A stretch of 64,000 nucleotides of DNA from Paenibacillus glycinis. Lineage in GTDB: Bacteria; Bacillota; Bacilli; Paenibacillales; Paenibacillaceae. Position numbers and translations under genes: made by a program. The notes under the pieces are model-generated. The model worked only from the letters and a program-made list of their open reading frames with translations. It had not been told where the DNA came from and searched no databases. The stretch spans positions 62,001-126,000 of the forward strand of contig NZ_JAAAMV010000002.1 of NCBI RefSeq assembly GCF_009909185.1, read 5' to 3'. This document shows, piece after piece, positions 52,156-60,268 of this stretch (the stretch's first letter is position 1; each line of letters opens with the position of its first letter).

Positions 52156-53130
52156 ATGGGTAAATGTAAATGTCCGCCTGGACCGGCGGGACCGCGCGGT
52201 CCGCAAGGACCGGCCGGCCCTGCGGCTGAAGGACCGCAATTGCTTCAAGGACTTGCTGGCGCGATTGGAGAAGCCGGAGCGGCAGGACTTGCCGGCGCGC
52301 TTGGACCGGCCGGCTTGGCCGGACTCGCGGGGGCGATCGGCGCTGCTGGCCCGGCTGGGCTTGCGGGACTTGCCGGCGCGCTAGGAGCAGCCGGACTGGC
52401 TGGGGCGACGGGTGCGCAAGGGCCGGCAGGACCTGCGGGGGCAGCGGGACCCGCTGGGGCGACGGGAGCCGCCGGCACTGCCGGTTCGCAGGGACCTCAA
52501 GGCCCGGCAGGACCTGCGGGAGCGCAAGGACCCCAAGGAACGACCGGTGCAGCCGGGACGCAAGGACCTCAAGGTCCTTCAGGCGCAGCAGGAGGAATAA
52601 TTCCGTTTTCGACGGGAATCATCCTCAGCGGCGCGGCAGTCGTATCCGCTGCTCCGATCTTAATGGGCTTCGGCAGCAGCACGGTCGAAGTAATCGACGG
52701 TTCCGGAGAATCGACGATGCCGCCCGAAGCCGGCGGGTTCGCGTTCCCGGTTCCGTTCGCGGGTACCGTCCAGAACTTGCAAATCAGCGCGGATCTGCTG
52801 GTGGCTTCCGTGGTATCGATCAATACGCTCGGTCTTCAATACGATTTTACGGTATTCCTCTCGCCTTCGGTTCCGAATAACGGGATCGATCACAGCTCGT
52901 CGGCATACGTGACGACGCCGCTCACGAGCTCGGTTCGATTCGGATTCCCGAATAATGTCATTACGGCGGGCACCTTCCGCTCCGCTACGAATATCAATTT
53001 GGGCTCGTTGGTCGTCGCGGCGGGCGACCGCATCGGGATTCGCGTCAGGACGCTTGCGTCGACGGATCCTTCGGCAGCCGACATTACCCAACTCTCGTTC
53101 AGCGCGACTTTATCCTACACGCCTTCATAA
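52156..53130 (+). CDS. Collagen-like protein with BclB-type C-terminal domain
   Basis: 324 residues. Gly-x-y repeats run from about residue 8 to 148 (PPGPAGPRGPQGPAGPA, GPQGPAGPAGAQGPQG), rich in Ala and Leu in the first part (GLAGALGPAGLAGLAGAIG). The C-terminal domain (IIPFSTGIILSGAAVVSAAP, GFGSSTVEV, FAFPVPFAGTVQNLQISAD) matches the BclB-related exosporium glycoprotein domain. There is no signal peptide, as is usual for spore surface proteins made in the mother cell. AAGGAGAT precedes the ATG. It is the only gene between Xer-like sites 3 and 4. Spore-surface location is inferred. Confidence 0.85.
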   Translation: MGKCKCPPGPAGPRGPQGPAGPAAEGPQLLQGLAGAIGEAGAAGLAGALGPAGLAGLAGAIGAAGPAGLAGLAGALGAAGLAGATGAQGPAGPAGAAGPAGATGAAGTAGSQGPQGPAGPAGAQGPQGTTGAAGTQGPQGPSGAAGGIIPFSTGIILSGAAVVSAAPILMGFGSSTVEVIDGSGESTMPPEAGGFAFPVPFAGTVQNLQISADLLVASVVSINTLGLQYDFTVFLSPSVPNNGIDHSSSAYVTTPLTSSVRFGFPNNVITAGTFRSATNINLGSLVVAAGDRIGIRVRTLASTDPSAADITQLSFSATLSYTPS

Positions 53131-53159
53131 TCGCCGCTCATCTGCCGAAATTTCGGGGA

Positions 53160-53205
53160 AGGCTATATGTTCTTGGCTAACGTGCATGTCAAGAACATAT
53201 AGCCT
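53160..53205. repeat. 16-bp perfect inverted repeat downstream of the collagen-like gene
   Basis: AGGCTATATGTTCTTG (53160-53175) pairs exactly with CAAGAACATATAGCCT (53190-53205) around a 14-base loop. No T run follows, so it is a poor classical terminator, though it could act as one or stabilise the mRNA 3' end. It lies inside the segment bracketed by sites 3 and 4. Confidence 0.7.
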
Positions 53206-53260
53206 CAATTTGGGAAATTATGTTTTTGGAGGAGCTAGTCGGATACCAGTTCCTGACAAT

Positions 53261-53288
53261 AGATTACATAACTTTAGTTATGTAATCT
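53261..53288. repeat. Xer/dif-like palindromic site 4
   Basis: Left arm AGATTACATAA, spacer CTTTAG, right arm TTATGTAATCT. The arms are perfect inverted repeats and the pairing extends three bases further on each side (14 bp in all). It lies between two convergent genes, where an operator is unlikely; the following TTTTATTT means an AT-rich terminator is the main alternative. Confidence 0.55.
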
Positions 53289-53358
53289 ATTTTATTTCCG
53301 ATCCGTACATAACCGCACGGGAAAAGGACGCAGTCACCGCGCCCTCCATGCTTACCCT

Positions 53359-53820
53359 TCAAATCCATCTCGTGAATGATTTATGAACCACCGCGACCTT
53401 ATTCTTTTCCGCCCATGCAGCGAGATCCGCGAGGCCTTGTTCTTCGTCGGCGCAGAATCGAAAACAGAGCGGCACGGGAACGATCGCTTTTCCGACCGGC
53501 TTTATTCCGAGCACCGGCCTGAAATAGCCCCTCTTGAGTATGACCTTGATATCCTTCGCTTCAATCGTCCTTCCGTTCAGTCGGAGCTTGCCTTGGCCTA
53601 GATGAAGTTCTGTCGGTTTCTTAAACGCGCTGTACAACGACCAGACCACTGCAACCAAGCAATAGAACGCCAGCATGGCCGGAACGAAGGAAAGCATTAG
53701 ACGTTCCGGCTGTTCCCAATAACGAATGGCATTCATAAGCATTAGCGCGCCTATTGCCGTGAGGGCGATCATGCTCGTTACCCCGGAGGGATGTTTGACG
53801 GCATGGCGAATGGTTTCCAT
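53359..53820 (-). CDS. Small membrane protein, unknown function
   Basis: 153 residues. Two transmembrane helices (VTSMIALTAIGALMLMNAIR and LMLSFVPAMLAFYCLVAVVW), then a cytoplasmic beta-rich domain (TELHLGQGKLRLNGRTIEAK, DIKVILKRGYFRPVLGIK) resembling a small PH-like fold. Family not recognised beyond that. Monocistronic. Confidence 0.7.
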   Translation of the reverse strand: METIRHAVKHPSGVTSMIALTAIGALMLMNAIRYWEQPERLMLSFVPAMLAFYCLVAVVWSLYSAFKKPTELHLGQGKLRLNGRTIEAKDIKVILKRGYFRPVLGIKPVGKAIVPVPLCFRFCADEEQGLADLAAWAEKNKVAVVHKSFTRWI

Positions 53821-53858
53821 AAATCGTATCCCCTTCCGTAACCGGATAAACGACCGCG

Positions 53859-54050
53859 CTAGCTTCCGGGCCGGCGCAGCGCAGCCCTAATCGGACGCAA
53901 CGTTCCCGTCATAGCGCAGATAGCATGTTTGAAAAGGAACGGCTCGCGCGCCCCCTGAAGATCGGCCTCCGTACCGCCATGCTTCAAGACGGGAACGGCA
54001 TGCACGTAATCCGGCTCATACCTGCGGGTCAAACGAGGGTACACGGTCAT
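53859..54050 (-). CDS. Small basic protein, uncertain
   Basis: 63 residues (MTVYPRLTRRYEPDYVHAVP ... AICAMTGTLRPIRAALRRPG). The ATG at 54050 has AAGGAG nine bases upstream, better than any start in the longer open frame, which also overlaps the next promoter. Rich in Arg and Pro; no family recognised. Might not be a real gene. Confidence 0.4.
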   Translation of the reverse strand: MTVYPRLTRRYEPDYVHAVPVLKHGGTEADLQGAREPFLFKHAICAMTGTLRPIRAALRRPGS

Positions 54051-54241
54051 CCGAGATCGCTCCTTCGGAAATAAGCTATTCTTCCATTCTATCAGATGAC
54101 GTCCCGGCCGGAACGAAAATCGTGCCGCAGCTTGCCTTGTTTTCATTAAAAAAGCCGTTCCTCCGTCCGTTCGACGATTTTCGCGCCTCTTTGCCGCCGG
54201 AAAAGGTAAATTTTTAAACTTACATGGCGTTTCGTCAAGTC

Positions 54242-54269
54242 TTGTATTTATTATGTTAGGGGCTATACT
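54242..54269 (+). promoter_or_regulatory. Sigma-A-type promoter of the permease pair
   Basis: TTGTAT (54242-54247) and TATACT (54264-54269) with a 16-bp spacer. Transcription would begin near 54276, downstream of the first in-frame ATG at 54269, which supports the start at 54314. Confidence 0.55.
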
Positions 54270-54313
54270 TGAAAAATGATCAAATGAAAATCCAAATGAA
54301 AGGAAACGCTTGC

Positions 54314-55201
54314 ATGCCAAAAGCCTTACAACTCGCCTGGATCGTTCCCGGAACGCTCTTGGTCGTCCTTCTGTTTGCCATGTTCCCCGCGGTGCTGCAT
54401 TCCGATCCTATGGATGGCGTGCTTCACGTCGATTGGAAGAACGGGTTTTCCAGCATCCGCGATTATGTCGAGGGGTTCGGGAACGGACAAGCCTTCCGCT
54501 ACTTATCCGGAAGCAACGAATTGTCGTTCTGGTCGCAGATTGGCGACAGCTTCTCCATCACGCTGTTCTATATGGCCGTCGGCGCATTGGCGGGGATCAC
54601 GATCGGCGTCCTGCTCGGGGTTTATTTCGCGGTTAGCCGCGCCGCTTGGCTGAAACGCATCCTGGAGTTGACGAGCGTGCTGCCGGATTTCGTCATCGTG
54701 CTCCTCCTGCAATTCCTCATCGTGTATCTCGCTACCGAGACCGGATTCGTCTTCTTCAAGGTCGCGAGCCCCACGATGGATGATCCCGCGATCGCGCTGC
54801 CCTTGCTGTCGACCGTCATTATCCCGGCCAACTATATGATCCGCAACGTCGCGCTGCATATGAATCTGACGCTGACCGAGGATTACATCAGCTTCGCGAA
54901 GGCGCGCGGTCTCGGCAAAACGTACATTATTTTCTTCCATGCGGTGCCGAACGTGCTGCCCTACCTCAAAGCGGACCTGCATAAGTTCATGGGCATCCTC
55001 TTCGGAAACTTGTTCATCTTCGAATACTTGTACAATCTCAACGGCGTGACCTTGCTGGTCTTCTCCAACGCCTTCGCATTCGGGAACTATCAGTACAATC
55101 TCGTCGTGAACGGCATTCTTACGCTATTCGTGCTTTATGCCATCATTTTCGCGTTGCTGCGATTCTTCATTTACGGCTGGGAGAAGGTGGTCGTGCGATG
55201 A
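54314..55201 (+). CDS. ABC transporter permease, OppB/DppB type
   Basis: 295 residues from the ATG at 54314 (AAAGGA nine bases upstream; promoter position agrees). Binding-protein-dependent permease domain with the loop EDYISFAKARGLGKTYIIFF, flanked by five to six helices. The large external loop after helix 1 is typical of OppB-like subunits. The next gene, overlapping by four bases, is its OppC-type partner. No ATPase or binding-protein gene is within the window, so the substrate (peptide, nickel or sugar) is open. Confidence 0.83.
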   Translation: MPKALQLAWIVPGTLLVVLLFAMFPAVLHSDPMDGVLHVDWKNGFSSIRDYVEGFGNGQAFRYLSGSNELSFWSQIGDSFSITLFYMAVGALAGITIGVLLGVYFAVSRAAWLKRILELTSVLPDFVIVLLLQFLIVYLATETGFVFFKVASPTMDDPAIALPLLSTVIIPANYMIRNVALHMNLTLTEDYISFAKARGLGKTYIIFFHAVPNVLPYLKADLHKFMGILFGNLFIFEYLYNLNGVTLLVFSNAFAFGNYQYNLVVNGILTLFVLYAIIFALLRFFIYGWEKVVVR

Positions 55202-56118
55202 ATAAAACTTTGTTCGCGGGTCTATTCATTACGCTCGTCATTATGGCGGCCGCGCTCTTCGGCAAATATTTCGCCCCGCACGATTTGAACGAGTCCCAAC
55301 AAGTCAGCTACCACGTCGATCCGAACGGCGAAAGCACGTTGATCGTGCCGCCGACGCCGCCGTCGGGCGACTATCCGTTCGGCACCGATAAATACGGCTA
55401 CGACATGATGGCCAAATTGTTGGCGGGGGCGCCGTACACGATCTTCGGCTCCATCGGGGTCGCGTTCGCACGACTGGCGATCGGCGGCACGCTTGGCTTG
55501 ATGCTCGGCTTTTTCGGCCAACCGAAGAAATGCCGCGAAGGACGCTTTTCCATCTGGAACCTGCTGAACGGCATTCCGATCTTCATCATCGTCTGGATGA
55601 TCATGATCGGCATCACGATGAATCCGTTGACCTCCACCCTCAAGATGACGCTGATTCTCACCGTCGTGCTGGCGCTCGCCGGCATCCCGTCCGTTGCCTC
55701 CACCATGCGGGAGAAAGCGATGGTCCTGCGGGAAAAGCAATTCGTGCTGTCGGCCAAATCGATCGGAGCCAGCCCCTGGACGATCGTTCGCACGCATATC
55801 TTCCCGCATATGAAGGAAAGCTTCATCATTCTGTTCGTGCAGGAAATCGTGATCGTTCTCGGCTTGTTCGGACAGCTGGCGATCTTCGATATCTTCCTCG
55901 GCGGCACGAAAATGACCTTCGACCCCGTCGAGTATTCCAGCCTCACGAACGAATGGAGCGGGCTTATCGGCGCCGCAAGGGACAATGTGTACATGTACCA
56001 ATGGGTGCTCTTCATTCCGCTCGCCGCGTACATCCTGTTCATACTCGGCTTCCATCTGATCTCCGTCGGGCTCGAGCAGCTGTACAGGAAGCGATTCGCC
56101 AAGGTTTCCCAGATCTGA
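55198..56118 (+). CDS. ABC transporter permease, OppC/DppC type
   Basis: 306 residues. N-terminal helix, then the OppC-type segment YPFGTDKYGYDMMAKLLAGA (compare the usual GTDxxGRD), and the permease loop FVLSAKSIGASPWTIVRTHI. Arg in GRD is replaced by Tyr-Gly-Tyr here. Overlaps the OppB-type gene as ATGA, so the two are translationally coupled. Confidence 0.85.
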   Translation: MNKTLFAGLFITLVIMAAALFGKYFAPHDLNESQQVSYHVDPNGESTLIVPPTPPSGDYPFGTDKYGYDMMAKLLAGAPYTIFGSIGVAFARLAIGGTLGLMLGFFGQPKKCREGRFSIWNLLNGIPIFIIVWMIMIGITMNPLTSTLKMTLILTVVLALAGIPSVASTMREKAMVLREKQFVLSAKSIGASPWTIVRTHIFPHMKESFIILFVQEIVIVLGLFGQLAIFDIFLGGTKMTFDPVEYSSLTNEWSGLIGAARDNVYMYQWVLFIPLAAYILFILGFHLISVGLEQLYRKRFAKVSQI

Positions 56119-56140
56119 TCGAACGTCGCATGCACATAAA

Positions 56141-56186
56141 CGCAAAGCAGGAGCCGGGCGATATTCGTCCGGCTCCTGCTTTTGCG
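56141..56186 (+). terminator. Terminator after the permease pair
   Basis: CGCAAAGCAGGAGCCGG pairs with CCGGCTCCTGCTTTTGCG, an 18-bp GC-rich stem with one mismatch. Confidence 0.88.
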
Positions 56187-56245
56187 TCTTGGCATTGTCG
56201 ATCGTGAAAGCGCGAGTACCGCCAGTCGTTGTCTTCGCCGCCCGG

Positions 56246-58339
56246 CTAGGCTGGCCCGTGATGCTCCTGCGGATGAGGCTTTCCGTGCTTGCCGGGACCG
56301 CCCGCGGGCGGATGATGCGGCTTGTCGTCCGCGGGCGGGCGATCCGGTTTATCGTGATGCTTGCCGGGCTTATCGTCATGGTTCTTCCCGGGCGGCGGCT
56401 TAGATTCCTCGTTCTTGCCGTCGTCCGGCGGGCGTTCGTGTTTGGCCGGGATGCCCGGCGCATTCGGAAAGTCCAGCACCGGCTCTCCTTCGAGCGCCTC
56501 GCCCATCAGCGCCCGGAAGACGGCCGCCGCCGCCTTCGACGTCGTCGTCAAATAATGGCTCGCGTCCGTATGATCGTATCCGAGCCACACGGCGCCGACG
56601 AGCTGCGGCGTATAGCCGACGAACCAATTGTCCTTGATTCCCTCGCCCCCGGTGCCCGGCATCTGGGTCGTTCCCGTCTTGCCGGCGAGCGGGCGATCCC
56701 CCAGCGCGGCCGCCTCACCCGTCCCGTCGCGCACGACGTCTTCGAGCACGGACGTCATCGTTCGGGCTACCGCCGGATCCGTCGTCCGTATGCCGGCATT
56801 CTTCGGCGCTTCCGCCAGCAGCTCGCCGTCGGCGGATTCGATGCGGCTGATCGCATGCGCCGGCATGCGCGTCCCGTCGTTCGCGAACGCGCCGAACGCC
56901 TCGGCCATATCGAGCGGCGATACGCCTTCCTGCAGGCCGCCCAGCGCCAAGGAGAGCGTGCGGTCCGCGTCCGTCAGCGCGATGCCGAAGCGGGCGGACG
57001 AATCCATGCCGGCATCGATGCCGATATCGTTCAGCAAGCGCACGGCCGGAATATTGTAAGAGTTGACGATCGCGTCATGGATCGATACTTCGCCGTGGTA
57101 GCCCCCTCCGGCATTCTGCGGCCGGTAGCCGCCGAAATCCACCGGCTCGTCGAGCAGCTTGTCGTCGGGGCCGTATCCTCGTTCGAAGGCCGGCGCGTAC
57201 ACCGAGATCGGCTTCATCGTGGATCCGGGCTGGCGCTTCAGCTGCACGGCACGGTTAAAGCCACGGAAAGGCTGATCGCCCCGACCGCCCACCAGCGCCC
57301 GTATCCCGCCGTCGCGCGGATCGACGAGCACGGCACCGCTCTGGATGAGCTGATCCGACGCGCTGGATGGAAATACGTCGGCTTGCGCATACACGCGCTC
57401 GGCCGCCTGCTGCATGTCCGTATCCAGCGCCGCGTAGATGCGCAGCCCCCCATGCAGCACTTCATTCTCCGTCAGGCCGTACTTGGCCGCCGCTTCGCGA
57501 ATGATCGCATCCACGTAATACGGATATTTCATGGCTTCCTTGGCGTTCGGCTCGGAACCCCCGAGCACGATCGGAGCGCGGTTCGCCGACGCGTACTCGT
57601 CAGCGCTGATCATGCCTTGGTCCCGCATCAGCTGCAGCACGACGCCGCGGCGCTCCTTGGCCGCGGTCAAATGCTTGCGGGGCGATAGCGCGGACGGCGC
57701 CTTGATGATGCCCGCCAGCAAGGCCGACTCCGACAGCGTGAGCCGTTCGGCCTTTTTGCCGAAGTAGACCGCGGCCGCCCGTTCGATGCCCCAGGCACCT
57801 TCGCCGAAATAAATCTGGTTGAGGTACATCGTCATGATCTGCCGCTTATCGTACTGCTGCTCGATCTTCTGGGCCAGCAGCACTTCCTTCCATTTGCGCG
57901 TCCACGTCCGTTCCTGCGACAAGAAGACGTTCTTGGCGAGCTGCTGCGTAATCGTGCTGCCGCCCTGTACCGTCTTCCCGCTTAACAGATTGGTCGCCAT
58001 GGCGCGTCCGATCCCCCAAGCATCGGTTCCGCCATGTTCGAAGAACCGTTTATCCTCCACGGCGACGACCGCGTCGACCAGCTGCTTCGGCAAGCTGTCG
58101 TAACTCGCGGGCTCGGGCGTGTTTTGCGTTATTCGGGTCGCTTCCTTCCCGTCCATGTCATAAATGATCGTCGGCGCCGGCAGCGGCTTCTCCAGCAGGG
58201 AAATATCCTGCTTCGCGACCAGCATGCCGAATACCGCCCAGCCGGCGGCCGCGAACAGCGCGCCCGCCAGCACGACGATGACGATAGCTTTCGTCCACCT
58301 CATCCGTTTCGGAGCTTTTTCTTTATTGACTGTTTTCAT
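56246..58339 (-). CDS. Class A penicillin-binding protein (transglycosylase-transpeptidase)
   Basis: 697 residues from the ATG at 58339 (GGGGG seven bases upstream). Membrane anchor (IVIVVLAGALFAAAGWAVFG), GT51 domain with catalytic Glu in AVVAVEDKRFFEHGG and QGGSTITQQLAKNVFLS, then the transpeptidase: SxxK as PGSTMKPI, SxN as SYN, KTGT as LAGKTGTTQ. Polymerises glycan strands and cross-links the wall. The C-terminal ~65 residues are a low-complexity tail rich in His, Pro, Lys and Asp (HHDKPDRPPADDKPHHPPAG), longer and more His-rich than usual. Confidence 0.93.
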   Translation of the reverse strand: MKTVNKEKAPKRMRWTKAIVIVVLAGALFAAAGWAVFGMLVAKQDISLLEKPLPAPTIIYDMDGKEATRITQNTPEPASYDSLPKQLVDAVVAVEDKRFFEHGGTDAWGIGRAMATNLLSGKTVQGGSTITQQLAKNVFLSQERTWTRKWKEVLLAQKIEQQYDKRQIMTMYLNQIYFGEGAWGIERAAAVYFGKKAERLTLSESALLAGIIKAPSALSPRKHLTAAKERRGVVLQLMRDQGMISADEYASANRAPIVLGGSEPNAKEAMKYPYYVDAIIREAAAKYGLTENEVLHGGLRIYAALDTDMQQAAERVYAQADVFPSSASDQLIQSGAVLVDPRDGGIRALVGGRGDQPFRGFNRAVQLKRQPGSTMKPISVYAPAFERGYGPDDKLLDEPVDFGGYRPQNAGGGYHGEVSIHDAIVNSYNIPAVRLLNDIGIDAGMDSSARFGIALTDADRTLSLALGGLQEGVSPLDMAEAFGAFANDGTRMPAHAISRIESADGELLAEAPKNAGIRTTDPAVARTMTSVLEDVVRDGTGEAAALGDRPLAGKTGTTQMPGTGGEGIKDNWFVGYTPQLVGAVWLGYDHTDASHYLTTTSKAAAAVFRALMGEALEGEPVLDFPNAPGIPAKHERPPDDGKNEESKPPPGKNHDDKPGKHHDKPDRPPADDKPHHPPAGGPGKHGKPHPQEHHGPA

Positions 58340-58675
58340 GCGATTGCCCCCATGCGCTTCCTTGCGATCTGCGTTCATTCTCATAGTCATTCGCAGCGAT
58401 GCGCGATTTTCGGTGCGTTCCGGAGAAAGAAACATCGGACCCCGGGAGAGGAGCATGTCCTGTCCGTACGTTCGCGCGGCCATAAGGACATCAAAAAGCT
58501 TGATCGCTCAAGCTATTCTCCGATTGCCGGCGGCGCCGGCATGCTGATGCCGGATGTCGCTCGCGCAGCCGCGGCCGATCTCGGCAGTTTCATCGTCCGC
58601 TGCTGAAATGAATCCTGCCCGCATAGGATAGTGCTATGAGGTTCCGCATAAACCAGCTCGAGGAGATGAATTGCC

Positions 58676-58846
58676 TTGCATGCCGGAAAAGCGATTCGCC
58701 TGTTTCTCGTCGGCCTTGTCTTTGCCATCGTCGCGATCGGCCTCCTGCCGTTTCTGGTCGTACTGAACTGGAGCGATCTGTACGGCTTGTCGGAGATGGA
58801 CCCGCCTTCGTTTCCCGTGCCGTTCCTGCAGAAGCTCTTCAAGTAG
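58676..58846 (+). CDS. 56-residue single-pass membrane protein
   Basis: TTG start at 58676 with AGGAG ten bases upstream. The protein is MHAGKAIRLFLVGLVFAIVA then IGLLPFLVVLNWSDLYGLSE and a Pro-rich tail ending PFLQKLFK. One clear membrane helix (about residues 8-32). A good terminator follows at 22 bp, which supports a real transcript. Family not recognised. It is divergent from the penicillin-binding protein gene. Confidence 0.6.
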   Translation: MHAGKAIRLFLVGLVFAIVAIGLLPFLVVLNWSDLYGLSEMDPPSFPVPFLQKLFK

Positions 58847-58868
58847 CGGCCGCAGCCGGTATCCAAAG

Positions 58869-58900
58869 CGAAAGGCCGCCTGTCGTCAGGCGGCCTTTCG
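58869..58900. terminator. Bidirectional terminator
   Basis: CGAAAGGCCGCCTG/CAGGCGGCCTTTCG with a four-base loop; serves the small membrane protein gene and the convergent nitrilase gene. Confidence 0.85.
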
Positions 58901-58939
58901 GGATAATAAGCCCTTCCTCCAACAATCCCATGGCGTGCT

Positions 58940-59923
58940 TCAAAGCGGCGATCGGCGTTCGTCCAAGCCGTTCGGGCCGGCCGCGCGAACGATCTCCTGT
59001 TTCCGCTCGTTGACGACGAGCTGGAAAACGTCCGGCCGGCTGTAGTGGCCGACCGCGTCAAAGTCGAAGCGGCTTTCCGCGACCTGCGAAAGATCCAGCT
59101 CGGCGAACAGGATTCCTTCCCGATCGTACAGCGGCTCCGCGACGTATTCGCCAAGCGGTCCGACGACGGCGCTGCCTCCTCGGCAGAGAATATCGCGGTC
59201 GTCCCGAAGATCCGCATGCGCCGCATAGTCCGCGGGGTAGGAAGCCTTGGTCGCAAACTGGTTGCAGGACACCACGAAGCAGCGTCCCTCGCAAGCGATA
59301 TGCCGGATCGTTGCCTGCCACGTATCCCGCGCGTCCGCCGTCGGCGCGAGGTAGATGTCGACGCCCTTCGCGTACATCGCCGCGCGGGCGAGCGGCATGT
59401 AATTTTCCCAGCAGATAAGCCCGCCGATACGTCCGAACGGGGTATCGATGACGGTGAGCGTGCTGCCGTCTCCTTGCCCCCATATGAGCCGCTCGGAGCC
59501 CGTAGGGACGAGCTTTCGATGCTTCCCCAGCAGCGCTCCGTCCGGACCGATGTAGACGAGCGAGTTATACAAGGTGCCTCTGCTGAATTCCTGGTCGCGT
59601 TCCACGACGCCGATGGCCAGATATACCCCCAGCTCCTTGGCCAATTCGCCGAGCAGGCGCGTTTCGGCACCCGGCACGTCGATGGCGCCCGTCCAGTAAC
59701 GCGCCCAATCCTTGCGTCCGTCATCCGTGCGGCTGCCGACGCGCGCGCCGAAGCGCAAGCCGCGCGGATACCCGGGGAGAAAAGCTTCCGGGAAGACGAT
59801 CAAGCCGGCGCCTTGCCCGGCCGCTTCCTTCGATAGACTTGCGATCCTGTCCAGCGCGGATTCCTTGTCGAACAGGATCGGCGCGGCTTGGACGACCGCG
59901 ATTGTGATCCGTTGCGCTTTCAT
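58940..59923 (-). CDS. Nitrilase-type carbon-nitrogen hydrolase
   Basis: 327 residues from the ATG at 59923 (GGAGG ten bases upstream). The catalytic triad is visible: Glu in LIVFPEAFLPGYPRGL, Lys in LGKHRKLVPTGSER, Cys in IGGLICWENYMPLARAAMYA. FPEAFLPGYPRG and CWENYMPL are typical of true nitrilases that convert R-CN to the acid and ammonia, rather than of amidases. Substrate unknown. Monocistronic; divergent from the MocR gene. Confidence 0.92.
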   Translation of the reverse strand: MKAQRITIAVVQAAPILFDKESALDRIASLSKEAAGQGAGLIVFPEAFLPGYPRGLRFGARVGSRTDDGRKDWARYWTGAIDVPGAETRLLGELAKELGVYLAIGVVERDQEFSRGTLYNSLVYIGPDGALLGKHRKLVPTGSERLIWGQGDGSTLTVIDTPFGRIGGLICWENYMPLARAAMYAKGVDIYLAPTADARDTWQATIRHIACEGRCFVVSCNQFATKASYPADYAAHADLRDDRDILCRGGSAVVGPLGEYVAEPLYDREGILFAELDLSQVAESRFDFDAVGHYSRPDVFQLVVNERKQEIVRAAGPNGLDERRSPL

Positions 59924-60221
59924 TCCACCACTCCCTCCCAGGCAGTCGCCCGTTCGTCGTGCCCTGCCGGCGCGGCGCGACGCGGATGGCATCGATCCGA
60001 AGACCTGTACCGTTCATACGCTGCAGGACACCTGCTTGATGACCATCATAGAAGATAAACAAGGGCATGAAACCATCCAATGACGGATGAAATCGAACCC
60101 TCCACTTGCTGCCCGGGATTCCGGTACGGCGCGCCTCGCCGGTTTCATAAGCCAGGAATAGCCGAATAATCGTCACGGTTAACGCGGAATCAGGCCGGGA
60201 TGCATCGGGAAAAAGTGGTAT

Positions 60222-60245
60222 GATAACAATCGAATCGTCGTTATC
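60222..60245 (+). promoter_or_regulatory. Small dyad upstream of the MocR gene
   Basis: GATAAC (60222-60227) and GTTATC (60240-60245) form a dyad with a 12-bp spacer, next to TATGAT at 60219, which could be a -10. Possible autoregulatory site. Weak evidence. Confidence 0.3.
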
Positions 60246-60268
60246 GACAAGCCGGAGGTCGTCTTATC

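Noticed and set aside
54242..54260. TTATGTTAGG near the permease promoter as a dif-like arm
   Set aside because: No opposing arm, and the sequence is explained as the promoter spacer.
53859..54320. Full 153-codon version of the minus-strand frame
   Set aside because: Its first 90 codons run across the promoter and start of the permease gene and have no ribosome binding site; only the last 63 codons were kept as a doubtful gene.
59721..60176. 151-codon minus-strand frame overlapping the nitrilase start
   Set aside because: Most of it overlaps the nitrilase N-terminus in another frame, and the upstream part has no binding site or family.
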